From Fimenecus sp045613065 (GTDB taxonomy: Bacteria; Bacillota; Clostridia; Oscillospirales; Acutalibacteraceae): a DNA stretch of 60,924 nt. This document shows, one piece after another, positions 27,055 to 33,857 of this stretch. The notes beneath the pieces are model-generated. The model was not told the DNA's origin and made no database searches. It saw only the letters and a program-made list of their open reading frames with translations. Every line of letters starts with the position of its first letter. Position 1 is the first letter of the stretch. The stretch is taken from positions 1 through 60,924 of the forward strand of contig JAZLAH010000021.1 in the NCBI GenBank assembly GCA_045613065.1. Direction: 5' to 3'. Both the position numbers and the translations under genes were made by a program.

Positions 27055-27306
27055 TATAGGGTGACAGAGATAATCCAAACCTGTTTTTTTGCAGGCTGAT
27101 TTCTGTCAATCCATCGTTAAAATACTCGCAAATCCGTCAGGATTTGCTCCGTTTGGTGCCTTGTCTTGCCAAAAATCCTCACTGTAAAAAATCTTCGACC
27201 TTAAAAACGAGAGATTTTTGAGGGTGCAGGTTCAAATCCGAAATGCCGAAAAGACTTAAAAATAGCCATTTTAAAGGCAAATTCGGATTATCTCTGTCAC
27301 CCTATA
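27055..27306. mobile_element. MITE-like element with perfect 22-bp terminal inverted repeats
   Basis: A 252-bp segment bounded by TATAGGGTGACAGAGATAATCC-type ends (27055-27076) and their exact reverse complement (27285-27306); similarity extends a few bases inward. The TA at both outer edges fits a TA target duplication. The inside has no ORF but several hairpins, including GCAAATCC-gtca-GGATTTGC. It carries no transposase, so mobilisation in trans is inferred. Nothing else is recognised between it and the promoter at 27411. Confidence 0.7.
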
Positions 27307-27410
27307 TACATATTTTTCTCAAATGAAGGTGAAATAATCAAAGAATAATATTCAAATATAAAATCAAATGTCTATAATCTTTTTTGACGAAATTTTTGTT
27401 TTGAAATTCG

Positions 27411-27439
27411 TTGACAATTTTTTTTTGATTGGTTATAAT
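27411..27439 (+). promoter_or_regulatory. consensus sigma-A promoter of the small peptide gene
   Basis: TTGACA, 17 nt, TATAAT: both hexamers and the spacing match the consensus exactly. It lies 67 bp upstream of the start codon. Confidence 0.9.
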
Positions 27440-27505
27440 TATGTTATTATAAGGGATTTGTGTAGAGGATATACAAATTTATAATTTTTGAAAGGATTTG
27501 ATTTA

Positions 27506-27694
27506 ATGAAAAAGACAATCACAGCAATCGTAGCAGCAGTAATGGTTTTTGCAATGAATATCATTTCATTTGCAGCGCCAACAGTTCCAGACAGCCTTCC
27601 TAACAATTCAGATTCATTTATGGACGCAATCCTTGGATTTTTTGATTCAATTCTTGGATGGTTTGGTTATATTGCATCTATTCTTTTTAAATAA
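27506..27694 (+). CDS. small secreted peptide with amphipathic C-terminus
   Basis: 62 residues. A classic signal peptide (MKKTITAIVAAVMVFAMN to ISFA, cleavage likely before APTVP near residue 25) leaves a mature peptide of about 38 residues: a short Pro/Ser/Asn linker and a hydrophobic, aromatic helix segment FMDAILGFFDSILGWFGYIA with a single terminal Lys. This pattern resembles membrane-active peptides (phenol-soluble modulins, leaderless bacteriocins), though the anionic charge is unusual. ATG at 27506 is chosen for AAAGGA at 8-nt spacing; an ATG six codons earlier overlaps it. It has its own promoter and terminator. No immunity or export gene is adjacent. Confidence 0.75.
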   Translation: MKKTITAIVAAVMVFAMNIISFAAPTVPDSLPNNSDSFMDAILGFFDSILGWFGYIASILFK

Positions 27695-27717
27695 AAAGCA
27701 AATTTTAACGAACAAAT

Positions 27718-27748
27718 GACGGGAGTCTTTTTGACTTCCGTCTTTTTT
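27718..27748 (+). terminator. intrinsic terminator of the small peptide gene
   Basis: 10-bp stem GACGGGAGTC/GACTTCCGTC (one G-U pair) with a TTTTT loop, followed by six T. Confidence 0.92.
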
Positions 27749-27820
27749 ATTGTGAAACAACAGGGTTCCGGGGTACCCGTCCGCATTTTTAATGGGTTGA
27801 CGGGTTGGGATATTTTTTTC

Positions 27821-27849
27821 TTGACAACTTGATATTTTACTGCTACAAT
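27821..27849 (+). promoter_or_regulatory. promoter of the phage-derived cassette
   Basis: TTGACA (27821-27826), 17-nt spacer, TACAAT (27844-27849). Transcription should begin near 27856. The LexA box lies immediately downstream. Confidence 0.88.
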
Positions 27850-27862
27850 AATAATTGCAAGG

Positions 27863-27876
27863 CGAACAAATGTTCG
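27863..27876. promoter_or_regulatory. LexA (SOS) box
   Basis: CGAACAAATGTTCG, a perfect palindrome that fits the Gram-positive LexA consensus CGAACRNRYGTTCG. It starts 14 bp after the -10 box, where a bound repressor would block initiation or early elongation. The same core CGAACAAATGTT is found in the lexA promoter at 46695-46708. Confidence 0.88.
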
Positions 27877-27882
27877 ATGAAA

Positions 27883-27916
27883 CGTGTATATGAAAATATA
27901 TGCGTTTTTTATTTTT
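27883..27916 (+). terminator. leader terminator (attenuator candidate) of the phage-derived cassette
   Basis: Stem CGTGTATAT/ATATATGCG (two wobble pairs) with a GAAA tetraloop, followed by TTTTTTATTTTT, located between the promoter and the first gene. A second hairpin GTAATC-att-GATTAC (27925-27939) stands just before the ribosome-binding site. Confidence 0.65.
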
Positions 27917-27953
27917 GTCAGAAGGTAATCATTGATTACGAAAGGAGAGACTT

Positions 27954-28373
27954 ATGCTTTACAAGAACGAAAAGCTTCACTGCATTTCAACAGAGGATTA
28001 TTATTATCTCACGGAAAATTTTGAATTTGTTGATGCTGGGACAAGAGCAAATCAAGTAAAGTTTCTTGTGTATAACAAGGACAAAAAAATTATGGATACT
28101 ATGCAAAAGGTAATGGAAAACGAGTTGACCGAAAAAGAGCGTGACCTTGCTATTGACTATTGGAGCAACAATTTGTCAATCGGTGAAATTTCAAAAAAGC
28201 ACAATATTTCCAGGTCATCATTTTACAGAACGATTGGTGAAATCAAAAAGAAAATTGATGTTTCACTCAAATACGTGTTGTTTTATAACGACATTATCAA
28301 ACCACCGTCAATAGCAGAATTTTTAAGTCAGGTTAATGCCTATTTTTCTTTGGGGGAACAAATTGAAAACTGA
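27954..28373 (+). CDS. sigma-70 region 4-like helix-turn-helix regulator
   Basis: 139 residues. A unique N-terminal 50 residues precede an HTH at about 60-105 (LTEKERDLAIDYWSNNLSIG then EISKKHNISRSSFYRTIGEI) that resembles sigma region 4 and phage late regulators of the ArpU/RinA kind. First gene of the SOS-controlled cassette; AAAGGAGAG 5 nt upstream. It may activate downstream or distant late genes, comparable in logic to UviA of Clostridium perfringens, but without full sigma domains. No direct homologue is recognised. Confidence 0.75.
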   Translation: MLYKNEKLHCISTEDYYYLTENFEFVDAGTRANQVKFLVYNKDKKIMDTMQKVMENELTEKERDLAIDYWSNNLSIGEISKKHNISRSSFYRTIGEIKKKIDVSLKYVLFYNDIIKPPSIAEFLSQVNAYFSLGEQIEN

Positions 28374-28590
28374 AAAAAGAACTCTTTATGAGTTGGGAAA
28401 GGAATATGAAAAGCACGTGAAAATACAACAGCATTTCATAAACCAATGTAAAAAGGAAATCGAGAGAGCAAAGAAGTCGGGGGATAACAATGCTGTAAAG
28501 GAGCTTGAAAAAAAGCTTCGTAAATTTTATGAAATAAAATACGAACTTGAACAAACAACTTTACAGTTGAAAAACTACTATAAAAAGTAA
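28363..28590 (+). CDS. small coiled-coil protein with TTG start
   Basis: 75 residues, highly charged and helical over nearly the whole length (ELGKEYEKHVKIQQ..., EIERAKKSG..., KELEKKLRKFYEIKYELEQ). The TTG at 28363 overlaps the upstream stop by 11 bp and has GGGGG 6 nt upstream. The in-frame ATG at 28336 lies deep in the upstream gene without a ribosome-binding site and is rejected. Function unknown; size and place suggest a small phage structural or chaperone protein. Confidence 0.65.
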   Translation: MKTEKRTLYELGKEYEKHVKIQQHFINQCKKEIERAKKSGDNNAVKELEKKLRKFYEIKYELEQTTLQLKNYYKK

Positions 28591-28599
28591 GGAGAAAAT

Positions 28600-30693
28600 A
28601 TGGAAAATAAAATTATTTCTATTAATATATGTCCCGAGGCGAATGAAGAAATAAATGAAAATGCTGGTGTTATGTGGGAACATAATGCCACGACTATCGT
28701 CTTCAATATTGACCCTGCCTATGTTGATGATTACAAATATTATATTGAATATCGTTCGTTGATAGGCACAAAAGTACGAACAGAGTATTTGGAATTAAAT
28801 ACTGAAACCAATGCGGTTACATATGATATTCCTGTGACAATGACTTCGCTCGGTGGTGTTGAGTGTTATTTTAATATTGTGAAAATCGATGAAGACGGAC
28901 AGACAACACAGGTTGTAAAACCAAGAAAGTTCTATCTTCAGTTTGATTATTCACCTGACACAGACAATTCAATTGCGAAAGTGAATGATTTTTCCGTTAA
29001 CGCACTTTTTGAGGCTATTCGATTAGGCACGTTTAAAGGAGAAAGAGGCGAAAAAGGTGACAAGGGTGAAAAAGGTAGTAGGGGCGAAAAAGGTGACGGA
29101 GTTAATAACTTGTTTGAGTTGGGCAAAAACTTATTTGACGAAAATGCTCTTGAAACAGGTGGAATTACAAGTACGGGTGTTGATAACGATGTAGCAACTA
29201 GTTTTAAAAGAACGGATTATATCTATCTTGAAACAGGAAGTTATATCTATTCAAACAAGGGCAATTCTTATACAAATTTCCGTGTGTGCATATATGATTT
29301 AAATAAAAAATATATAAAAACACAAGCAGGAGCAGATAATAATGCATTTACTATTGATAGTCCAGGATATGTCCGTATTCACGACCTCGGTAGTATGAAA
29401 GAAAGGCAATTGGAACTCGGGACAACACCAACGGAATATGAAGCATATTACCAAAAAATCAAAGACGAGTGTGTTGTTGATATTTATAAAGCAATAGCCG
29501 AAACAGATGGAAAAGTTCAAGGAGCTGTTGAAAAGGCTAATGAAGTTGACGAAAAGTTTGAACATACGTTTGAAATAGGTAAGAATCTGTATGACAATAC
29601 AAAAAGAACAAATGGCATTGCATGTAGTGATACAACGGGTAGTATAGCAGGTAAAGTTGCAGGAACAACATCATCATCGTCACACGCAATAAGTGATTGG
29701 ATAGAGGTTGAATCAGGGGCAACATATGTTTTGACCTGTTCAAAAAACACTTCATATCGTGTACAGATTGCTGACGAAAATGAAGTTCTTGTTATTAATT
29801 TTTTCACAACGACCAACGGAAAGTCGATTGAAATTCCAGTTCTTCCTGAAGGTAGTGAAAAAATACGAATAAGATTTTCAACTGCACAGACTTATATGGA
29901 TATCACTCAATTTGAGAAAGGTGATACCTCAACAACATATGAAGAATACAAAAAATCTTTAAAGCCTGAATATTTACCGCCTGTTGCACTCGAAAATTGG
30001 TTTGAGGGTAAAACAATTCTATTTGATGGTGATAGCATAACAGCAGGAACAGGTTTTACAAATGAAAGAAATAATCCCAACATTTATCCCAATATTGTTG
30101 CAAAAAAACTTGGAATGAGTGTTATAAATAAAGCGATAGGTGGTTCTGCTCTTGCTAGTAAACCTGATAACGAAACGAGAAATCCTTTGGTATTAAGGTA
30201 TGACACACAGATAGTTGATGATGTCGCTCAGACTGTTGATATTGTTTATATTGCCATTGGCTCAAACGATTGGACATACACATATACACCACTTGGGACA
30301 ATGGAAGATAGAGTGCCAACAACATTCTATGGTGCTTTACATCTTTTGTGTGAGGGTTTGCTTAAAAAGTATCCAGGAAAAGCAATTGTTTTTGCAACGC
30401 CAATCAAAAGAAGATTGAGTGCTAATGCTACAACACCTAATAGTAGCTTGAAAAATGGCAAGACGCTCAAAGAATATGGTGAAATAATAAAAGAAGTTTG
30501 TGATTTTTACAGCATTCCTGTTATTGATATGTATAGTGAATGTTGTATGACTCCTTTTATCGATAATCATATAGATTTATATTTCCAAGAGGAATTTGGA
30601 ACTGCTACGAGTATTACACATCCTAATGAAGATGGCCATAAAGTTATGGCAAGACGAGTTGTGGCAGGATTAAGAAGTATCATAGGATTTTAA
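28600..30693 (+). CDS. phage fibre/baseplate protein: BppU-like N-domain, collagen stalk, SGNH head
   Basis: 697 residues. Residues 1-140 resemble the BppU baseplate-upper domain that docks fibres to the baseplate. Residues 145-167 form a collagen-like Gly-X-Y stalk (GERGEKGDKGEKG...). Two beta-sandwich repeats follow (about 170-290 and 325-455), each opening with GKNL(F/Y)D; a typical fibre phrase LELGTTPTEYEAY ends the first. The C-terminal SGNH/GDSL hydrolase domain has DGDSITAGTG near 475, GSNDW near 555 and HPNEDGHK near 675 (Ser, Asn and Asp/His positions present). It probably binds and deacetylates a surface glycan. AAGGAGAAAAT precedes the start. Confidence 0.85.
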   Translation: MENKIISINICPEANEEINENAGVMWEHNATTIVFNIDPAYVDDYKYYIEYRSLIGTKVRTEYLELNTETNAVTYDIPVTMTSLGGVECYFNIVKIDEDGQTTQVVKPRKFYLQFDYSPDTDNSIAKVNDFSVNALFEAIRLGTFKGERGEKGDKGEKGSRGEKGDGVNNLFELGKNLFDENALETGGITSTGVDNDVATSFKRTDYIYLETGSYIYSNKGNSYTNFRVCIYDLNKKYIKTQAGADNNAFTIDSPGYVRIHDLGSMKERQLELGTTPTEYEAYYQKIKDECVVDIYKAIAETDGKVQGAVEKANEVDEKFEHTFEIGKNLYDNTKRTNGIACSDTTGSIAGKVAGTTSSSSHAISDWIEVESGATYVLTCSKNTSYRVQIADENEVLVINFFTTTNGKSIEIPVLPEGSEKIRIRFSTAQTYMDITQFEKGDTSTTYEEYKKSLKPEYLPPVALENWFEGKTILFDGDSITAGTGFTNERNNPNIYPNIVAKKLGMSVINKAIGGSALASKPDNETRNPLVLRYDTQIVDDVAQTVDIVYIAIGSNDWTYTYTPLGTMEDRVPTTFYGALHLLCEGLLKKYPGKAIVFATPIKRRLSANATTPNSSLKNGKTLKEYGEIIKEVCDFYSIPVIDMYSECCMTPFIDNHIDLYFQEEFGTATSITHPNEDGHKVMARRVVAGLRSIIGF

Positions 30694-30716
30694 TCATTAG
30701 TTAAGGAGGCGATAGA

Positions 30717-31604
30717 ATGGAAAAATATTTGGGAATAGATGTTTCAAAATGGCAAGGCAGAATTGATTGGAGTCTTGTGAAAAACGATGGAATCCAGTTT
30801 GCTATGATTCGTTCAACATTCGGTTGGGGTCAGGGTAGTGAGGATTTTCTTTTCGATACTAACTATGAAAATGCTAAAAAAGTCGATATGCCAGTCGGTG
30901 TTTATCATTATTCATATGCTCGAACACCTGAGGAAGCGGTAATGGAGGCAGATTTTTGCCATTCTGTAATAAAAGGTAAGAAATTTGAATATCCTGTTGC
31001 ATACGATATGGAAGAATCAGGCGTAGCATCTTTGGGTAAAGAACGAGTTTCTTCAATCGCAAAAGCATTTTGTGAAAGAATGCAGAGCTATGGTTACTAC
31101 GTGTGTATTTACGCCAATAAACATTGGCTTGAAAATTATTTCATTGATGAGATTTTTGATAAATATGACATCTGGCTTGCACAGTGGACAACAAAGCCTA
31201 CGTTTGCAAAACCTTACGGAATGTGGCAGAAAAGTTCAAAAGGCAGAGTCAACGGAATCAATGGCTATGTTGACTTGAATGAAGCGTACAAGCATTATCC
31301 GTCAATTATGAAGTACAATGGTTTGAATGGATATGAAAAAGCACAGAAAAAACCACATAAACCAGAGAAAAAGCCTGTGAAAAAAGTGTATAAAGCAGGG
31401 GATATGATTACACTTGAAAGTGAAAAGCTGTATGCTTCTGCTACAATGACAACTGCGTCAACAACCATCAGTGGTGATTATTATGTTTATGATGGTAAGA
31501 TTATAAATGACAGAATACGAATTACAAATTCAAGAGGAAATGTAAATCGTAAGCCTATCGGTAATTTTGTTACAGGCTATGTTAAATTAAGTGATTTGGA
31601 GTGA
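30717..31604 (+). CDS. GH25 lysozyme endolysin
   Basis: 295 residues. The GH25 catalytic domain (1-200) carries GIDVSKWQG near residue 6 and the DxE pair in AYDMEESG near 100. A Lys/Pro-rich linker (about 215-230) leads to a C-terminal SH3-like cell-wall-binding module (about 230-295). There is no signal peptide, so exit depends on a holin, encoded two genes downstream. It hydrolyses the MurNAc-GlcNAc bond. AAGGAGG precedes the start; 23 bp follow the fibre gene. Confidence 0.92.
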   Translation: MEKYLGIDVSKWQGRIDWSLVKNDGIQFAMIRSTFGWGQGSEDFLFDTNYENAKKVDMPVGVYHYSYARTPEEAVMEADFCHSVIKGKKFEYPVAYDMEESGVASLGKERVSSIAKAFCERMQSYGYYVCIYANKHWLENYFIDEIFDKYDIWLAQWTTKPTFAKPYGMWQKSSKGRVNGINGYVDLNEAYKHYPSIMKYNGLNGYEKAQKKPHKPEKKPVKKVYKAGDMITLESEKLYASATMTTASTTISGDYYVYDGKIINDRIRITNSRGNVNRKPIGNFVTGYVKLSDLE

Positions 31605-31608
31605 GTCT

Positions 31609-31863
31609 ATGACAGAATTGGAACTTTTAAATCACAGAGTCGATGCAGTTGAAGACGATGTAAAAATACTGTTTAAAAAAGTTAATGAAGTAACTTTGAC
31701 TCAAGTGCAGAGTGTAACGAAACTCGACAGTATGCTTGTAACTCTAGGAGAGTTAAAGGAAAGCATCGAAACGCTGAAAAGAAGACCGAGTTGGTTCTGG
31801 GATAAGCTTGTTGTGGCTCTAATTGGAGCAGTCTGTGGAGCAATAATCAACTTTATTATGTAA
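31609..31863 (+). CDS. XhlA-like holin-associated protein
   Basis: 84 residues: a heptad-patterned N-terminal coiled coil (about 1-58) and one C-terminal transmembrane helix (FWDKLVVALIGAVCGAIINF). This matches the XhlA family of phage lysis modules. The start at 31609 has GGAG 7 nt upstream; a longer in-frame ATG at 31591 lies within the lysozyme gene. It starts 4 bp after the lysozyme stop. Confidence 0.85.
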   Translation: MTELELLNHRVDAVEDDVKILFKKVNEVTLTQVQSVTKLDSMLVTLGELKESIETLKRRPSWFWDKLVVALIGAVCGAIINFIM

Positions 31864-31873
31864 AGGAGAAAAA

Positions 31874-32119
31874 ATGATAGAATTTATTACAGAAAATGCA
31901 CTTTTGCTGATTCCTGTACTTAATATAATCGGTGCTGTAATCAAAGGTACAGAAAAAATACCTGATAAGTATATTCCACTCATACTTTTAGGATTTGGAA
32001 TCCTTGGTACAATCGCAATTTTAGGACTCTCACCTGAAAGTGTGGTGCAAGGTGTCCTTGTAACAGGTACAGCCGTTTATGGAAATCAGGTTGTAAAGCA
32101 ATTGAAAAAGGAAGAATAA
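31874..32119 (+). CDS. phage holin
   Basis: 81 residues with two hydrophobic spans (ALLLIPVLNIIGAVI and YIPLILLGFGILGTIAILGL, plus a C-terminal semi-hydrophobic part) around TEKIPDKY, and a charged tail KQLKKEE. The TEKIPDKYIPLIL phrase is typical of small Firmicutes phage holins. Last gene of the cassette; AAAGGAGAAA precedes the start. Confidence 0.88.
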   Translation: MIEFITENALLLIPVLNIIGAVIKGTEKIPDKYIPLILLGFGILGTIAILGLSPESVVQGVLVTGTAVYGNQVVKQLKKEE

Positions 32120-32123
32120 TATA

Positions 32124-32153
32124 AAAAAGGCGGTCGTATGGCCGTCTTTTTTT
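32124..32153 (+). terminator. intrinsic terminator closing the phage-derived cassette
   Basis: Stem AGGCGGTC/GGCCGTCT (with wobble pairs) around GTAT, then seven T; an A-run upstream makes it potentially bidirectional. Confidence 0.88.
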
Positions 32154-32198
32154 GTGAAATATTTGAACACGCTGCGATTTTAATTTATCTTTTCTGTA

Positions 32199-32227
32199 TT
32201 GTTTTTTCTGCAAAATCATTGTATAAT
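32199..32227 (+). promoter_or_regulatory. promoter of the secreted PHP protein
   Basis: TTGTTT and TATAAT with 17-nt spacing, 23 bp upstream of the start. Confidence 0.7.
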
Positions 32228-32250
32228 TATTCCATTAGGGAGGTTTTATG

Positions 32251-33618
32251 ATGAAAAAACTTATTTCACTCATTCTTTGTATGATACTTTGTGTCAGTCC
32301 GTTGTTGACTCTTACTGCTTTTGCAGCAGAAGATAGCAATGACTATTCAATCATTTCACCTTACAGTGATGTAATCTGGGAAGGTAAAAATGCCTGGGGT
32401 GCATATAAAGGCTCACTTCACTCTCATTCAACATACAGCGATGCTGAAGTTGACCTTGCCACTATGGTTAAGGAATATTACAATCAGGATTATGATTTTT
32501 TAGCTAATTCTGACCACGGTGTAACAGGTGTCGAATGGAACAGAAAACAACCAACAGTTCCACTCTATCTTTATCAGCCTCTTTTGGGTTATAAGGTAGC
32601 TCACCTTACAGATGAAGAATATAAAGGCATTACAACAGGTACATATCCGCTTTATGATGGTACAGTAAGAGGCCGTCATATGACTTGTGTTGTTGGTGCA
32701 AACGAGCTTAACAATATGACACTTACAAAGGCACATGTTAACGCTTTCTTCTTACCTGAAGGTGTTGGTAACGGTTATGGTGGCTTTGAAAACGGCTACG
32801 AAGATGCTGTTGCATTCACAGAAAAATGTGGCGGTCTTTCAATTATCAATCATCCTGGTGACTGGTTAGAAAGCCGTAGTGATATTGCCATAGTAAGTAA
32901 AGAAAAAAACGTAAAGTATTTCGGTGATATTCTTCTTAAATACGATTCATGTATCGGTATGGAGGTTTTCAACGAAACAAACAGCGTTACACCTTACGAC
33001 AGAATCCTTTGGGACAATCTTCTTATGTACACATTACCTTATGGTAAGAATGTAATCGGTTTCAGCAATACTGATGCTCATACAATCGAAAATATTGACA
33101 GTTCATTCAATATTTATATGATGGAAGAAAATACAGTCGAAAATATCAAAGAAACTATGCAGACAGGCGCATCATTTATGGTGACAAGAAATCTTCCTGA
33201 AGGAAATGATATTATCGGACCTGCAGAAGCATTTGATGTAAAAAATACAGATATTCCATATCCTGTATTTACAAAGGTTGCTGTTGACGGACATAAGGTT
33301 ACAGTGTCTGCTGACAATGCACATACAGTTCAGTTTATTGCAAATGGTAAAGTGATTTATAAGAGCACAATCGGCTCACGTGATGTAACTCTTGACCTTG
33401 ATACTATCAAGGGTGCAGAAGATTTCCAGTATGTAAGAGCTGAAGTTTTTGGTGAAGGTGGTCTTTGCCTTACTCAGGCACTTGTGATTGACGATGAACC
33501 GGTACAGGATTTTGAAGAGGACAAAGGAATTTTAGCGTGTCTTAATAAGATAAGTTTCCTCCTTAAAAGCACAAGACTCTGGACAATCATCGTAGAACTT
33601 TATAGAATAGTATTCTAA
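32251..33618 (+). CDS. secreted PHP-domain phosphoesterase-like protein
   Basis: 455 residues with an Sec signal peptide (cleavage near AFA-AED, residue 24). The PHP metal motifs are all present: HSHSTYSD near 58, NSDHG near 88, HPGDW near 205 and SNTDAH near 270. A C-terminal beta-rich domain (about 315-420) and a final helix with hydrophobic residues follow. Extracytoplasmic PHP proteins probably cleave phosphoesters; the substrate is unknown. ATG at 32251 is preferred to 32248 for its 7-nt distance to AGGGAGG. It is separated from the cassette by a terminator and its own promoter. Confidence 0.85.
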   Translation: MKKLISLILCMILCVSPLLTLTAFAAEDSNDYSIISPYSDVIWEGKNAWGAYKGSLHSHSTYSDAEVDLATMVKEYYNQDYDFLANSDHGVTGVEWNRKQPTVPLYLYQPLLGYKVAHLTDEEYKGITTGTYPLYDGTVRGRHMTCVVGANELNNMTLTKAHVNAFFLPEGVGNGYGGFENGYEDAVAFTEKCGGLSIINHPGDWLESRSDIAIVSKEKNVKYFGDILLKYDSCIGMEVFNETNSVTPYDRILWDNLLMYTLPYGKNVIGFSNTDAHTIENIDSSFNIYMMEENTVENIKETMQTGASFMVTRNLPEGNDIIGPAEAFDVKNTDIPYPVFTKVAVDGHKVTVSADNAHTVQFIANGKVIYKSTIGSRDVTLDLDTIKGAEDFQYVRAEVFGEGGLCLTQALVIDDEPVQDFEEDKGILACLNKISFLLKSTRLWTIIVELYRIVF

Positions 33619-33636
33619 GCGCAAAATGTAAAATTG

Positions 33637-33667
33637 TAGGGGCAATTCACGAATTGCCCCTATTTTT
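33637..33667. repeat. perfect 12-bp hairpin with GTAGGGG end
   Basis: TAGGGGCAATTC/GAATTGCCCCTA around AC, then TTTTTA. It follows the PHP gene and a TGCAAAR-like tract (33619-33640), so it may act as its terminator. The GTAGGGG-hairpin type resembles a dispersed repeat seen in gut Clostridia (from memory). Confidence 0.65.
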
Positions 33668-33796
33668 ATGTTCTTTTTTCTGTGTCATTCTGAGGAGTGC
33701 AATGACGAAAAATCTTTGTTGGTTGACATATTGCTGTTGGAAAGCATCTTCATTTTGTTTAGAATGGCTTACCACATAAATATTCATATAACAACA

Positions 33797-33821
33797 AAGG
33801 CGAGGATTTAATCCTCGCCTT
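33797..33821. terminator. hairpin downstream of the EF-G-like gene
   Basis: Perfect 11-bp stem AAGGCGAGGAT/ATCCTCGCCTT with a TTA loop. Leftward it is followed by TGTTGTTAT, a poor T-run, so termination of the EF-G-like gene is plausible but not strong. A TGCAAAR-type tract lies between the stem and the gene (33822-33855). Positions 33668-33796 show nothing else. Confidence 0.5.
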
Positions 33822-33857
33822 AATTTTGCGTTTTGCACTATGCACTTTGCATTTTAA

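Noticed and set aside
27225..27252. tRNA-like T-arm sequence GGTTCAAATCC inside the MITE-like element
   Set aside because: The adjoining bases do not form a T-stem or acceptor stem and no cloverleaf can be built; treated as chance or a decayed fragment.
28336..28362. ATG start at 28336 for the coiled-coil protein
   Set aside because: It lies inside the upstream gene without a ribosome-binding site; the TTG at 28363 has GGGGG at proper distance and overlaps the upstream stop.
27821..32153. Complete prophage
   Set aside because: No integrase, repressor, terminase, portal, capsid, tail tube or tape measure gene, and no attachment-site repeats were seen around the six genes.
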